From NCBI RefSeq assembly GCF_026339955.1, contig NZ_JAPEPW010000001.1:7337001-7401000 (forward strand): a DNA stretch of 64,000 nt, given 5' to 3'. Position 1 is the first letter of the stretch. The number at the start of each line of letters is the position of its first letter. The notes under the pieces are model-generated. The model saw only the letters and a program-made list of their open reading frames with translations. It was not told the origin of the DNA and searched no databases. The stretch comes from Streptomyces sp. NBC_01549. GTDB taxonomy: Bacteria; Actinomycetota; Actinomycetes; Streptomycetales; Streptomycetaceae. The position numbers and the translations under genes are program-made. Below are positions 35,996-44,422 of this stretch, in pieces.

Positions 35996-36592
35996 ATGAA
36001 CGAATCGAAAGAGAAGGCGGATCTTCTCCGCTATCTGCAGGCCGCCCGCGACGCCCTGCTGTGGAAGCTCGACGGGCTTTCGGAGTACGACATCCGCCGT
36101 CCGCTGACGCCGACCGGAACGAATCTGTTGGGGCTGGTCAAGCATGTCGCCGGAGTGGAACTGGGGTACTTCGGCGACACCTTCGGGCGGCCGTTCTTCG
36201 ACGAGCCGCCGCTCTGGTTCGCGGCGGACGCCGAGCTCAACGCGGACATGTGGGCCGACGCGGACGAGTCGCGCGAACGGATCGTCGGACTCTATCGCCA
36301 GGCGTGGAAGCACTCGGACACCACCATCGAGACCCTGGCGCTCGACGCGATCGGGCGCGTGGCGTGGTGGCCCGAGGACCGCAGAGAGGTGACGCTGCAC
36401 CACGTCCTGGTGCGCGTGATAGCCGACACCCACCGGCACGCGGGCCACGCCGACATTCTCCGGGAGTCCATCGACGGGGCCGTCGGGATGTGGGAAGGGA
36501 ACGACGGCATGCCGTCGGGCGATCCGTCATGGTGGGAGAAACACCGAAGCCGACTGGAGCGCATCGCGCGGGAATCCGTCGGCCGCGATTGA
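35996..36592 (+). CDS. DinB/DUF664-family protein
   Basis: 198 residues from ATG 35996, behind GGGAGA. Pattern: LLRYLQAARDALLWKLDGLS, NLLGLVKHVAGVELGYFG with the first His, and VLVRVIADTHRHAGHADILRESIDGAVG with three His of the metal site. This is the DUF664 branch of the DinB superfamily (mycothiol-dependent transferase-like). It is the second of three DinB-type genes in the window. Substrate unknown. Confidence 0.88.
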   Translation: MNESKEKADLLRYLQAARDALLWKLDGLSEYDIRRPLTPTGTNLLGLVKHVAGVELGYFGDTFGRPFFDEPPLWFAADAELNADMWADADESRERIVGLYRQAWKHSDTTIETLALDAIGRVAWWPEDRREVTLHHVLVRVIADTHRHAGHADILRESIDGAVGMWEGNDGMPSGDPSWWEKHRSRLERIARESVGRD

Positions 36593-36625
36593 TGCCGCTC
36601 GCATGCCGCCTTCTTGCCGCGGAGC

Positions 36626-37093
36626 TCAGTTCCACAGTGGCAGGTCGACCTTTTGCGCGAATCCGTCCGGCGTGTTGTCGGCGTAGATGAGGCTCATCTG
36701 GGTGTAGTGCGGCAAGTCAGGGTGCTTCTTCCAGGGCTGTGGGTCGTCGAGCAGCACGGTCACCGCGTACGAGTGGAATTTGCCCGCGGCGCAGTACGGC
36801 TTGCAGTCGTTCACCTCGTTGATGCCCGTGGCCACAGCGGAGTCCGTGCCCCAATGTGACCAGTGGAGCGAGGTGAGGCGGCTGTTGCCGTCACCGCACG
36901 CGAGGATGAAATCGGTGGGGCGCATCTGCTGGCGCCAGAAGCAGTCGACGATCACGGGCTGCCAGGTCTTGCGCTCCACGGGGTGCGCGGACAGTGGTGA
37001 CGTGGCCGGGGCGGAGGAGGCTGTTCCGGAGATTGCCGCGAGTGACACGGCGGCACAGAACGTGACTGCAGTCCTCATGGTGTGTCTTGGCAT
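36626..37093 (-). CDS. Secreted small protein with four cysteines
   Basis: 155 residues from ATG 37093 (GGGAG five bases upstream). A Sec signal peptide (MRTAVTFCAAVSLAAISGTASSAPA) precedes a mature domain of about 120 residues with DCFWRQQMRPTDFILACGDG and NDCKPYCAAGKFHSYAV, i.e. two Cys pairs for disulphides, and many aromatics (SLHWSHWGTDSA, DGFAQKVDLPLWN). I recall this only as a conserved hypothetical secreted protein of streptomycetes; no function is assigned. Confidence 0.75.
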   Translation of the reverse strand: MPRHTMRTAVTFCAAVSLAAISGTASSAPATSPLSAHPVERKTWQPVIVDCFWRQQMRPTDFILACGDGNSRLTSLHWSHWGTDSAVATGINEVNDCKPYCAAGKFHSYAVTVLLDDPQPWKKHPDLPHYTQMSLIYADNTPDGFAQKVDLPLWN

Positions 37094-37340
37094 GTCGGCT
37101 CCCAGTCGCAATCTCTTTCGACCCACGGGCCCCGGCGCCTGGTCCGCCCCCTCGCGGCGGTCGGCTCCTCTATCGACGCTACGACGCTGCCGGAGGTTGC
37201 ACCACTCGCACGGAGTAACGCGTGCTCCCTCCCAGCGACGAGATACCGGATGTAGAGAGCTGGTGACGGCGACGTCCGGCGCGTAGAGCGACCCTCACCG
37301 CGGTCCCACTGTCACCGACAAGGCCTGAAGGAGAGACAGC

Positions 37341-37598
37341 ATGCTCGTCGGATTTCGCACGGCACGGCGGGCGACGCTGGAACTGAAGTGCGCCGGTCTG
37401 GAAGGGGATTTGGCCCGGCGTTCCATCGAGCCCTCCACGCTCTCGCTGCTCGGACTCCTACGGCGTCTCGCCGACGTGGAACGCCGATGGTTCAGGCAGG
37501 CCCTCGCCGCTCAAGACGCGTCACCGCGTTTCTCGTCGTCGGCGGAACCAGACGCCGATCTTCTCCGTGAGCGTATCGACGGGGCGATCGGCGTCTGA
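37341..37598 (+). CDS. Truncated DUF664/DinB protein
   Basis: 85 codons behind a strong AAGGAGAGACAGC ribosome site. The product, MLVGFRTARRATLELKCAGL ... LLGLLRRLADVERRWFRQAL, matches the N-terminal half of DUF664 proteins, normally about 165 residues, and then stops after IDGAIGV. The first metal-site His of the family is replaced here (LLRRLADVE where relatives have LVRHMADVE), and the C-terminal half with the other ligands is missing, so it is probably inactive. Possibly a recent partial deletion; the next gene starts 14 bp downstream. Confidence 0.6.
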   Translation: MLVGFRTARRATLELKCAGLEGDLARRSIEPSTLSLLGLLRRLADVERRWFRQALAAQDASPRFSSSAEPDADLLRERIDGAIGV

Positions 37599-37611
37599 CA
37601 GCGTGACCGCC

Positions 37612-38133
37612 ATGGGAGAGCTGGTGGAGCGAGTGGACGAGCAGGATCATGTATTGGGGGTGGTGGATCGAGGTGAGGCCATCCGCCGAAGGTGGCTGCA
37701 CCGGGTTGCCACCACAGTCTGTCGCGATCCTGACGGTCGGATCCTTGTTCACCGGCGCCCCGACCGTGTTTCCCGCTTCCCCGGCCAGTACAACTGGCTG
37801 GTCGGAGGTGGGGTGGGCGTGGGCGAGTCCTACCCGGCAGCCGCCTCTCGCGAACTCGCCGAAGAACTGGGGGTCGACGCACCGGCGCGGTTCCTCCTGA
37901 AGTACCTGTGCAGGGGCGCGATCAGCCCGTACTGGCTCGGTCTGCACGAGGTGGTCATCGATCAGCCGGTTGTACCGGATGCCTCGGAGATCGCCTGGCA
38001 CACCTGGCTCACCCCGGCTGAACTGCGCGCTGCGATGCACGACACGACGTTCGTCTCCGACGCCCGCGACGCGTTCGACCGGTACCAGGAGGAGAAGGAC
38101 CGTGTCCGCCGCATGGGCCTTGCCCACCCCTGA
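37612..38133 (+). CDS. NUDIX hydrolase
   Basis: 173 residues. The NUDIX box is complete: GGVGVGESYPAAASRELAEE followed by LGV (G-x5-E-x7-REU-x-EE-x-G-U). The N-terminal DEQDHVLGVVDRGEAIRRRW and IHRRPDRVSRFPGQYNWLVG resemble the isopentenyl-diphosphate-isomerase-like/YfcD branch. ATG 37612 is preferred; GTG 37603 is also in frame. The nucleotide or diphosphate substrate is unknown. Confidence 0.88.
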   Translation: MGELVERVDEQDHVLGVVDRGEAIRRRWLHRVATTVCRDPDGRILVHRRPDRVSRFPGQYNWLVGGGVGVGESYPAAASRELAEELGVDAPARFLLKYLCRGAISPYWLGLHEVVIDQPVVPDASEIAWHTWLTPAELRAAMHDTTFVSDARDAFDRYQEEKDRVRRMGLAHP

Positions 38134-38357
38134 CGCATGGGAGATACGCGCGGTCAGCGCCAAGTGGTCGGAGGGGAACGACCTGTTCCCGCCACTGAGT
38201 TGTACCGGCTCCGCGAACAGCGGACCGGGCTCGGGTCACCTGGTGGCGCTCCCTATCGCCCGCGACCAGTAGGTAGTCGACGCGGTGCGCCGATGGACAG
38301 GTCCGCGTTGAGCTTCGCGGTCAGGGGAGTGGCGAGAGAGGGAGCGTGCTGGGAGAG

Positions 38358-38579
38358 TCACTGCCCGGCAAGGGCCAGGAATCCGGTGAGCTTGTCCTGA
38401 ACGGTTCGCAGGAGGTCGGGCAGTTCATGGACGCGGAGACCGCCTGGTGCGATGACGGATTCAATGTGCGTCGTGTCGACGAGGGTGCCGAACTGGTCGG
38501 TGCTTGCTGCGGTGAGGTCCGGATCGACACCGCCGAGACGAGGCCGGCACGGTTCTCCGTGACGAAGTGACGCCCCCAC
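38358..38579 (-). pseudogene. C-terminal fragment of an unrecognised gene
   Basis: The minus frame ending at 38358 has good third-position bias in its last 55 codons (DPDLTAASTDQFGTLVDT, then ESVIAPGGLRVHELPDLL, ending TGFLALAGQ) but no credible start. It is probably the tail of a decayed gene. The sequence between 38134 and 38357 has only weak frames and nothing I can assign. Confidence 0.35.
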
Positions 38580-38959
38580 ACCGGGGTCGAGAATGCAATT
38601 CTCGTAGGTTGGAGTGGTATTCTCGCAATGGTGGTGCCAGATGTCGGACGGTTGATGTGGGCAGCTACCCGGGAGTGCCGTGGCATTGCGGCGGGTCGAA
38701 CGTCGATGATCTCGACGGGTTCATCGAACGCGGTGTGCCCGCGGGGGACGTGTACGGCACGGTCCCATCCCCGCTGGATCTGATGGACGGCGCAATGCGG
38801 GTATACGATCAGATAGTGCGCGGTGAGCAGGGCGGATTACCTGTACGGCGTCTTCCTGAAGGGCTGCGCGTCGGGTAGGTGGCGAGTCACCGCCTCCTGG
38901 CGCAGGCCCGGCGTCCGCCGGGAACTCCGGTCCTGATGAGCGCCGCGTAAGGAGTGCTC
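38580..38959. other. Gene-poor interval with decayed sequence
   Basis: About 380 bp without an intact gene. It has lower GC in places (for example GAATGCAATTCTCGTAGG near 38592) and a short plus-strand open stretch (VDDLDGFIERGVPAGD, near 38705-38750) with coding-like bias but no start or family match. An AAGGAG ribosome site at its right end belongs to the next gene. Confidence 0.5.
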
Positions 38960-39193
38960 ATGACCAGTCCACACGAGATCGATCCGCGCGCTCTCAATGA
39001 TCCGCGCAACGTCTATCCGACCGACGAAGAGTTCTACGCGAGCGGGCGCCCGGCCGGTGCTGCACTGCCGGAGGACCGGCCCCGTGGAGGAGGGCCCGCG
39101 ACGCCGCTGAAGCGTCGGGGGACGTGGGCGACTGTCGCGCTCGTCGCCGGCATCATCCTGCTGATCCTCGTCGGGATCGCATTGTTCCCGTGA
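38960..39193 (+). CDS. Small membrane-anchored protein
   Basis: 77 residues with a perfect AAGGAG-N6-ATG start. A polar N-terminal half (MTSPHEIDPRALNDPRNVYP ... DEEFYASGRPAG) is followed by a single C-terminal transmembrane helix (WATVALVAGIILLILVGIAL) ending FP. The tail-anchored arrangement and length are common among uncharacterised Streptomyces proteins. It is followed by a strong bidirectional terminator. Confidence 0.7.
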   Translation: MTSPHEIDPRALNDPRNVYPTDEEFYASGRPAGAALPEDRPRGGGPATPLKRRGTWATVALVAGIILLILVGIALFP

Positions 39194-39247
39194 GCGATCG
39201 AGCGTAGCCGAAAGCCACCGTCCCGAATGAGTGAGGTGGTGCGTCTC

Positions 39248-39290
39248 TGACCCCGTAGGACACGGTCCTGGATCGTGTCCTACGGGGTCA
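39248..39290. terminator. Very strong bidirectional hairpin, 17-bp perfect stem
   Basis: TGACCCCGTAGGACACG (39248-39264) pairs with CGTGTCCTACGGGGTCA (39274-39290) around a 9-nt loop, between convergent genes. Confidence 0.85.
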
Positions 39291-39308
39291 CGGGGGCCCC
39301 GAAAGGAA

Positions 39309-39337
39309 CGGGAGCCGGACACTGGGACCGGCTCCCG
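39309..39337. terminator. Second hairpin before the amidase gene end
   Basis: CGGGAGCCGG (39309-39318) and CCGGCTCCCG (39328-39337), 10 bp with a 9-nt loop, 18 bp past the minus-strand amidase stop. Confidence 0.7.
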
Positions 39338-39354
39338 CCCCCTGAGGGGACCGC

Positions 39355-40536
39355 TCAGGTGCGGTAGGCGTAGTACGCCGCGTTCGGGTACGACGCGATG
39401 ATGCTCGCCACCGACCTGTTGTAGGTGTTGGTGGAGTGGTACGTCACGTACGGCACGCCCTGCGGGCTGCGGTAGGTGACGATCATGCTGTGGTCCTTGG
39501 ACCCGTCCTTGTTGAAGTCCATTTGCAGCACGTCGCCCACGTCCAACTGGTAGACGTTGGCGAGGCTGGTGACCCGCTTGGAGGACAGGGCGAACCACGA
39601 GAACTCGTTGACGCCGACGAACGAGTCCGACTGGATGTCGGAGGTGCCGAACCACTTGTGGAAGTCGTTCGTGTAGCCGGGGACGTGCTTCCAGCCGCCT
39701 GCTTTCAGGGACTGGCTGACGAAGTTGGTGCAGTCGCCCCCGGCACCATGCCCGTTGAAGTCCGGGTAAGCCGGGTTGTAGTTGTTCCAGTACTTGGCCG
39801 CGTACGCCGCCATGGCCTTGTAGTCGTAGCCGGAGGCCGAGAAGTTCTTCGGCTTGGCCGGCGCCGGCAATGTGGTGACGGAGCGGGTCGCCGTGGGCGG
39901 GGCGTCGTCGGCGGCGGTTTTCGGTGCCGCGGCGAACGTCGTCGCGGCGACCTGGTTGACCGCCACGCCGTCGTCGGTGTCGCGGACGCCGGTCAGTTGC
40001 CAGTCGCCCGTGCGGTCGGCCTTGAACGTCAGCTCGTGGTGCGCCTGGAAGCCCGTGGTCTTCGGCTCGTTGCCCTTGACCTTCTCGTACGTCAACGTCG
40101 TGGTCTCGGTGACGTCGACCGTGGCGTGACGACCTTTCAGCCGCGTACGGTCCAGCGAGACGCTCGTGTTGGCCGAGCTGTACCTCTCGCCGAGCGACTC
40201 CAGGCGGGACTTGCGGCCCCGCAGCTGTGACAGCGCGGAGTTCTCTTCGCGCGACAGCGTGGAGGACACCCGCACGTCGCCGGAGAACCGCGACGACAGA
40301 GTGGTGTTCCGCTTGGCCTTGCCACTGTCGACCAGGGCGTCCGTACGGTCGGTGAAGACCGCGTCCGCCAGCCGTTGGAAGGTGGCTTTGGTCGACGCGT
40401 CCACGGCGGGATCGGCGACACTCGACGCGCCCGCGGTCCAGTTGGGCAGCAGCGCCGCGCCGGCGACGACCGAGGCGGCGGCCGCCGTGACTATGCTCGC
40501 CCGTCGCCGCTTACGGCTCAGTTTCCTTGATCTCAA
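39355..40536 (-). CDS. Secreted amidase-domain (Amidase_6/CHAP-like) protein
   Basis: 393 residues. A basic n-region and signal peptide (KLSRKRRRASIVTAAAASVV) lead a coiled, Lys/Ser-rich N-terminal region of about 200 residues with a cystatin/SnoaL-like beta part (TTTLTYEKVKGNEPKTTGF). The C-terminal domain has YWNNYNPAYPDFNGHGAGGD, DCTNFVSQSLKAGG (catalytic Cys) and later DHSMIVTYR (His) and YHSTNTYNRS: the Amidase_6 fold of putative cell-wall amidases. TTG 40536 after GAGGGGAAC is the likely start. The 250-bp leader upstream contains hairpins. Role in wall turnover is inferred. Confidence 0.85.
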   Translation of the reverse strand: MRSRKLSRKRRRASIVTAAAASVVAGAALLPNWTAGASSVADPAVDASTKATFQRLADAVFTDRTDALVDSGKAKRNTTLSSRFSGDVRVSSTLSREENSALSQLRGRKSRLESLGERYSSANTSVSLDRTRLKGRHATVDVTETTTLTYEKVKGNEPKTTGFQAHHELTFKADRTGDWQLTGVRDTDDGVAVNQVAATTFAAAPKTAADDAPPTATRSVTTLPAPAKPKNFSASGYDYKAMAAYAAKYWNNYNPAYPDFNGHGAGGDCTNFVSQSLKAGGWKHVPGYTNDFHKWFGTSDIQSDSFVGVNEFSWFALSSKRVTSLANVYQLDVGDVLQMDFNKDGSKDHSMIVTYRSPQGVPYVTYHSTNTYNRSVASIIASYPNAAYYAYRT

Positions 40537-40790
40537 TGATGTTCCCCTCTACGCCGGTACTCGAATACCGGGAGCCGCATCCTCGCACGGCATGTGCGGC
40601 TGCTGTGAAGGGGGTTGCCGAAGTGGCACAACCGCAACCTGCGAGGGGTCTCGGCTCCACCCTCGCGAGGGGCTGTCACCTCGACGCCTGCTCAAGCGCG
40701 GCGACTTGGCCCACGGCGGTCGCCTCGGCGATCGATCCGTATTCGGTACGAAGGGGCTCTTACCGGCGTCGGCGACACGCAGGCCGTGTG
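40537..40790 (-). promoter_or_regulatory. Structured leader region upstream of the amidase gene
   Basis: No gene lies here. Hairpins on the amidase strand include CCGGTA/TACCGG (40554-40559 with 40566-40571) just before the ribosome site and a GGTTGC/GCAACC pair around 40613-40640. Cell-wall hydrolase genes of actinobacteria often carry ydaO (c-di-AMP) riboswitches, but I could not recognise that consensus here. Confidence 0.3.
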
Positions 40791-41180
40791 TCAGGCGGTG
40801 ACGCGGGCGAGGAAGTCGCGGATGTACCCGGCGATCTCCTCCAGGTGGCTCTCCAGGGCGAAGCGTCCGGACTCGATGAGGTGGATCTCGGCGTCGGGCA
40901 GATCGCGCTGGAACGCGCGGGCTCCGGCGGGGCCGAAGATCTCGTCGTTGGCGCCCCACACGGCCAACAGCGGTACCTGGCTGTCGCGGAACTACTGCTG
41001 CAGTTGGGGGTAGAGGGCGACGTTGGCCGGATAGTTCCGGAACAGCGTGAGCTGGATGGCGTCGTTGCCGGGGCGGTCGAGCAGCGCCTGGTCGATGGTC
41101 CAGGTGTCGGGGCTGACGAGGCTCGCGTCCGCGACCCCGTTGAGGTACTGCCAGCGGGTGAGTTCGAGGGTCAGGGCCCC
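40791..41180 (-). pseudogene. Decayed alpha/beta hydrolase gene
   Basis: The minus frame reads LELTRWQYLNGVADASLVSP, DTWTIDQALLDRPGNDAIQL and LFRNYPANVALYPQLQQ, then an in-frame TAG, then FRDSQVPLLAVWGANDEIFG (acid residue loop) and ESGRFALESHLEEIAGYI. This is the C-terminal half of a haloalkane-dehalogenase-like alpha/beta hydrolase. The N-terminal half with the nucleophile is absent, a TAG replaces the expected Tyr, and the catalytic His of the usual GHFALE is Arg (CGC). Three independent lesions make inactivity certain. Confidence 0.85.
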
Positions 41181-41250
41181 GCGGAGGGGGCTTCGTTCTC
41201 GGGCGTCGGGTTGGGTCCACGGATGCTGGGTGAACCTTCAGGAGGGTGCC

Positions 41251-42981
41251 TCACAGATCCAGAAGGACATCGGTGGTGGGGATGCTGCAGCACGGCAGCG
41301 CTTCACCCGGGGCGGGATCCTCCAGGGGCTGCGTCGTGTACTCGACCTGACCGGTGAGCAGGGGAGTGGCGCAGGTGTGGCACACCCCCGTACGGCAGGA
41401 CCAGCGCGTGGGGACATCGCATGCCTCCGCCAGCTCCAGAAGGGTCGCGTACCGGTCGGACCAGCCGGTTGACAGGCCGCTGCGGGTGAAGGTGACCGAG
41501 GGCCCGGTGCCCCGTGGGCCGGGCGGCTGGTGAGGATGTCCGGAACCTGTGTGGGTGATGCCGGGGTTGATGGCTGCCAGCGCTCCGAAGACTTCAGTGT
41601 GGATGTTCGAACCGTTCAGCCCTGTTAGCTGGAGCCCGGACGTCACCGCCGACATGAAGCCCTCGGGGCCACATAGATAGGCGTGCGCATCGGCGGGAAT
41701 GCCCAGCTCTCGGATGCCTTCGCTGGTCATGCGTCCGTGTGTGATGCCCGGCCCCTCGGCGATCTCGAGGTCCGGGGCGGTGTAGTAGATGAGGGCGCGG
41801 GCTTGGGGCAGGCGGGCGAGGAGTTGCCGGGCCTCTTCCGCGAAGGGCTGTTGGCCGGGGTCCCGTGCGGTGTGCACCCACCACACGGCGCGGGAGCTGT
41901 GGTCGAGGGCCAGTCGGTACAGCATCGCCAGGACGGGAGTGACGCCGATGCCGGCCGAGAACAGCGCCACGGGTGTGTGTTCATCGGCGAGTACGAACGT
42001 CCCGCGAGGGGCGGCTGCTTCGATGACGTCGCCTCGGTGCAGATGCGTATGGAGCCAGGTGCTGGCCGTGCCGTGGTCTTCGCGTTTGACGCTGATCCGG
42101 TACTCGGCGGTATCGGGCGCGGAGGACAGCGAATAGGAACGCACCAGTCCGGGTCGGCCGTCTCCGGGGATCCGTACGGTCAGGTACTGGCCGGGCGCGG
42201 CCAGGGGCAGCTCCTGTGAGTCCGCGGCCCGCAGGTGGAACGAGGGCACCGTGGGGGTCTCGGGCACGACATGGGTCACGCGCAGCTGTCTGGAGCCCGT
42301 CCAGCCCGGCGCGGCGGGAGCGGGGCCGGGCGGCTGGTCGAGCCGCCCGCTCATCTCCTGGAAGGACTGCTGCCATCCGGGGCTGAGCGCCTCGATCGCC
42401 AGGGCGGCACGCAGTCTGGCCGGATCGGGGTCCGGAAGGTAGAGCAGGGCATCGGTGTCGGCGACGGTCAGCGACCCTCTGCCGGTGCGGGTCCGTGTGA
42501 TCCGGTCTCCCGCCCGGACCCGGCCCTCGGTGATGACGCGGAGGTAGAAGCCGGGGCGGCGATGGGCGACCAGCAGGGAAGCCATGCGCGGTTCGTTCAG
42601 CCGCATGCCGACGCGGTAACAGGTCACGCGCGGCTGGGTGACCTCGAACTCGGCTTCGCCGATGCGGTAGCGGTCGCCGATGCACACCTCGTCGTCCGCC
42701 AGTCCGTCGAGGGTGAAGTTCTCCCCGAACGGGCCGAACTCCAGATCGTCGCGCTCGAGAACCTTGCGCCAGTACGCGTAGGACTGCGTCTGATAGACGA
42801 GGACTGCCCGCTGCTCCCCGCCGTGCCCCTGAAGGTCGCCCTGGCCGTCTCCGTCGACGTTGAGACGGCGCACCATCAGGGGGCCGTCGACGGGATGTTT
42901 CCACGCTCCCGTGTGTACCGTCCTGCCGCGCCAGGGCACGTCCTTCGGTCGTCCCACGTTGAGTGAGCGCAGGGTCGCCAT
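41251..42981 (-). CDS. MOSC domain fused to ferredoxin reductase and [2Fe-2S] ferredoxin
   Basis: 576 residues in three parts. Residues about 1-215: MOSC domain of the YiiM type (VFHTG-like TVHTGAWKHPVDGPLMV, GQGDLQGHGGEQRAV, FGENFTLDGL, VTQPRVTCYRVGMRLNEPRM; Cys for the molybdenum cofactor). About 230-460: flavin/NAD reductase (LVRSYSLSSAPD for flavin, FSAGIGVTPVLAMLYRL for NAD, YLCGPEGFMSAV). C-terminus: plant-type ferredoxin with CRTGVCHTC and a later PCCSIP. All electron-transfer parts for a self-sufficient molybdenum reductase are thus on one chain, resembling mARC/YiiM systems that reduce N-hydroxylated compounds. The substrate is unknown. ATG 42981 is well placed. It stands alone and is divergent from a 58-residue gene. 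Confidence 0.9.
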   Translation of the reverse strand: MATLRSLNVGRPKDVPWRGRTVHTGAWKHPVDGPLMVRRLNVDGDGQGDLQGHGGEQRAVLVYQTQSYAYWRKVLERDDLEFGPFGENFTLDGLADDEVCIGDRYRIGEAEFEVTQPRVTCYRVGMRLNEPRMASLLVAHRRPGFYLRVITEGRVRAGDRITRTRTGRGSLTVADTDALLYLPDPDPARLRAALAIEALSPGWQQSFQEMSGRLDQPPGPAPAAPGWTGSRQLRVTHVVPETPTVPSFHLRAADSQELPLAAPGQYLTVRIPGDGRPGLVRSYSLSSAPDTAEYRISVKREDHGTASTWLHTHLHRGDVIEAAAPRGTFVLADEHTPVALFSAGIGVTPVLAMLYRLALDHSSRAVWWVHTARDPGQQPFAEEARQLLARLPQARALIYYTAPDLEIAEGPGITHGRMTSEGIRELGIPADAHAYLCGPEGFMSAVTSGLQLTGLNGSNIHTEVFGALAAINPGITHTGSGHPHQPPGPRGTGPSVTFTRSGLSTGWSDRYATLLELAEACDVPTRWSCRTGVCHTCATPLLTGQVEYTTQPLEDPAPGEALPCCSIPTTDVLLDL

Positions 42982-43040
42982 CTCATCCTCCTGGTGCGGT
43001 GCGGGAGGCGAAGAAGCCTATAAAAAGGTACAAAAGTAGT

Positions 43041-43217
43041 GTGAGTAAGAATCCCGAAATCCCGCAGAACATGGAGAAATGGGCTGACCGGATCCGGACG
43101 GTCTCCTCGACTTCCGATCCTCAGGCGGCCCGGAAGCTGGCCGGTGACATCTACCGCGCCGCACAGGAAGATCTCGATGCCGAACGTGCCCGGGCGGAGT
43201 ACGAACGCGAGGAATGA
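43041..43217 (+). CDS. Small soluble helical protein
   Basis: 58 residues from GTG 43041: SKNPEIPQNMEKWADRIRTV, then SDPQAARKLAGDIYRAAQED and LDAERARAEYEREE. Highly charged and helical, without Cys or membrane segments. The upstream 40 bp are A/T-rich for this genome (TATAAAAAGGTACAAAAG), probably a promoter for this gene and the divergent MOSC fusion. Function unknown. Confidence 0.55.
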   Translation: MSKNPEIPQNMEKWADRIRTVSSTSDPQAARKLAGDIYRAAQEDLDAERARAEYEREE

Positions 43218-43330
43218 GCCTGTCCGCCCCGTCGATACATCACGCCTCACGGTGAGGGGCGACCCTCGCCGCGAGGCTCGTCGCCAGGCTGATGCCGGTC
43301 AAGGGCACGGTCTCACCGCGCAAAGCCGCT

Positions 43331-44191
43331 TCAGCGGGAGAGGACCTCGTCGGTTCCGAGGCCGCGGTCGACGCCGTGAGGCACCACCTGCTGTCCCGGT
43401 TCGAGGTGCAGCCGCTCACCGTCGAGGTAGACCTCGACCTTGTCGGGCTCGAAGCAGACCATGTCGTCGACGCGCCCGACCTCGGTGTAGGCCTCGCGGT
43501 ACGACCATGCCGCCTTCTTGGCCTCGCCGATGTCGTAGTAGCTGGCCAGCCCCTTGTAGGGGCAGAACGTCTGACCCTCCACCGGCGTCAGTTCCTTCTC
43601 CTGGATGTCCTCGCGCGGCACGTACCACCGCGGCGCGAACCCGGACTCGTAGAGCACCAGCGGCCGGATGGTCCGCGCGATCACCCTGTCCCCCGAGCGC
43701 ACCTCCAGGGTGCGGGACGTGTCGCGGATGTCGATGCGGTGATAGGCGTCCGCCGCGTGCCCGAGGATCCGTTCGTCCTCCTCGTAGAAGGCGTCCATGG
43801 CCCTCCAGGCGAAGGCGACACGCCCCTCCAGCTCGCCGGCGTACGGGGGCAGCCCCGTGAACTGCCACGCCGCACGTTCGGTGCGACGGCCCCTGACGTC
43901 CACCGCGAACCAAGACGTCTCGCCGAGCTCGCGGTGCTGGGTGGTGCGCCGGCTCGCATCGAGAACGTCGGAACGCAATGCCGAGAGCGGGAAGTAGGCG
44001 ACGGGGTAGCGCCCCGGTTCGTGCAGCAGGACGACGTCCTCGCTGTCCGCGATCCATTCCCCGCCGAACCTCACCCTCATCCGGCGTCGGAGCCGCTCCG
44101 CGAAGAGCAGTCGCTCCAGCGGTGGCTCAGGGGTGAGGAACCTTCCGAGTGCTGTGGAGGAGAGCGGTCCTTGCTGCCATGACAGTCCCAT
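43331..44191 (-). CDS. Tandem DUF427 protein
   Basis: 286 residues from ATG 44191 (GAGGGGAACC upstream). Two copies of the DUF427 barrel: MRVRFGGEWIADSEDVVLLH with YPVAYFPLSAL in the first, and LEVRSGDRVIARTIRPLVLY with WYVPREDIQEKELTP, CPYKGLASYYDI and AAWSYREAY in the second. The FCPYKG and W-YREAY parts are strongly conserved in the family, whose function is unknown. It is divergent from a CGNR-type regulator; CTAATG repeats lie between them. Confidence 0.88.
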   Translation of the reverse strand: MGLSWQQGPLSSTALGRFLTPEPPLERLLFAERLRRRMRVRFGGEWIADSEDVVLLHEPGRYPVAYFPLSALRSDVLDASRRTTQHRELGETSWFAVDVRGRRTERAAWQFTGLPPYAGELEGRVAFAWRAMDAFYEEDERILGHAADAYHRIDIRDTSRTLEVRSGDRVIARTIRPLVLYESGFAPRWYVPREDIQEKELTPVEGQTFCPYKGLASYYDIGEAKKAAWSYREAYTEVGRVDDMVCFEPDKVEVYLDGERLHLEPGQQVVPHGVDRGLGTDEVLSR

Positions 44192-44280
44192 GGCCGGTTC
44201 CCCTCTTTGAACGCGGGCGCCTCTGTGGGTGCCTGGTGGATGCGGTGTGATCTCGACTTCCTCGCGATGCCCCCCTGCGG

Positions 44281-44408
44281 CTAATGGATAGATTGAGCGT
44301 AGAAGCATTAGAAGACTCTCACAAGGGCATGCGGTGTCATGTCAACCCCTTACTTCTCGATCGACACTTCGCCCGATCGACTCCCGGTACCCATTCATCT
44401 GACTAATG
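44281..44408. promoter_or_regulatory. CTAATG repeats in the DUF427/CGNR divergent region
   Basis: CTAATG at 44281-44286 and its inverse CATTAG at 44306-44311 form an interrupted palindrome (19-nt spacer). A third copy, CTAATGGG, lies at 44403-44410 just before a TACTCT (44411-44416) that ends 6 nt before the GTG at 44423. The low-GC spacer is consistent with promoters in both directions and a shared operator. Confidence 0.4.
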
Positions 44409-44422
44409 GGTACTCTGATGTC

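Noticed and set aside
40537..40790. ydaO c-di-AMP riboswitch for the amidase gene
   Set aside because: Expected by gene type, but I could not place the conserved ydaO core; only generic hairpins were found.
44339..44422. Upstream ATG of the CGNR gene
   Set aside because: The extra 28 codons have A/T-rich third positions and contain promoter-like sequence; GTG 44423 is favoured.
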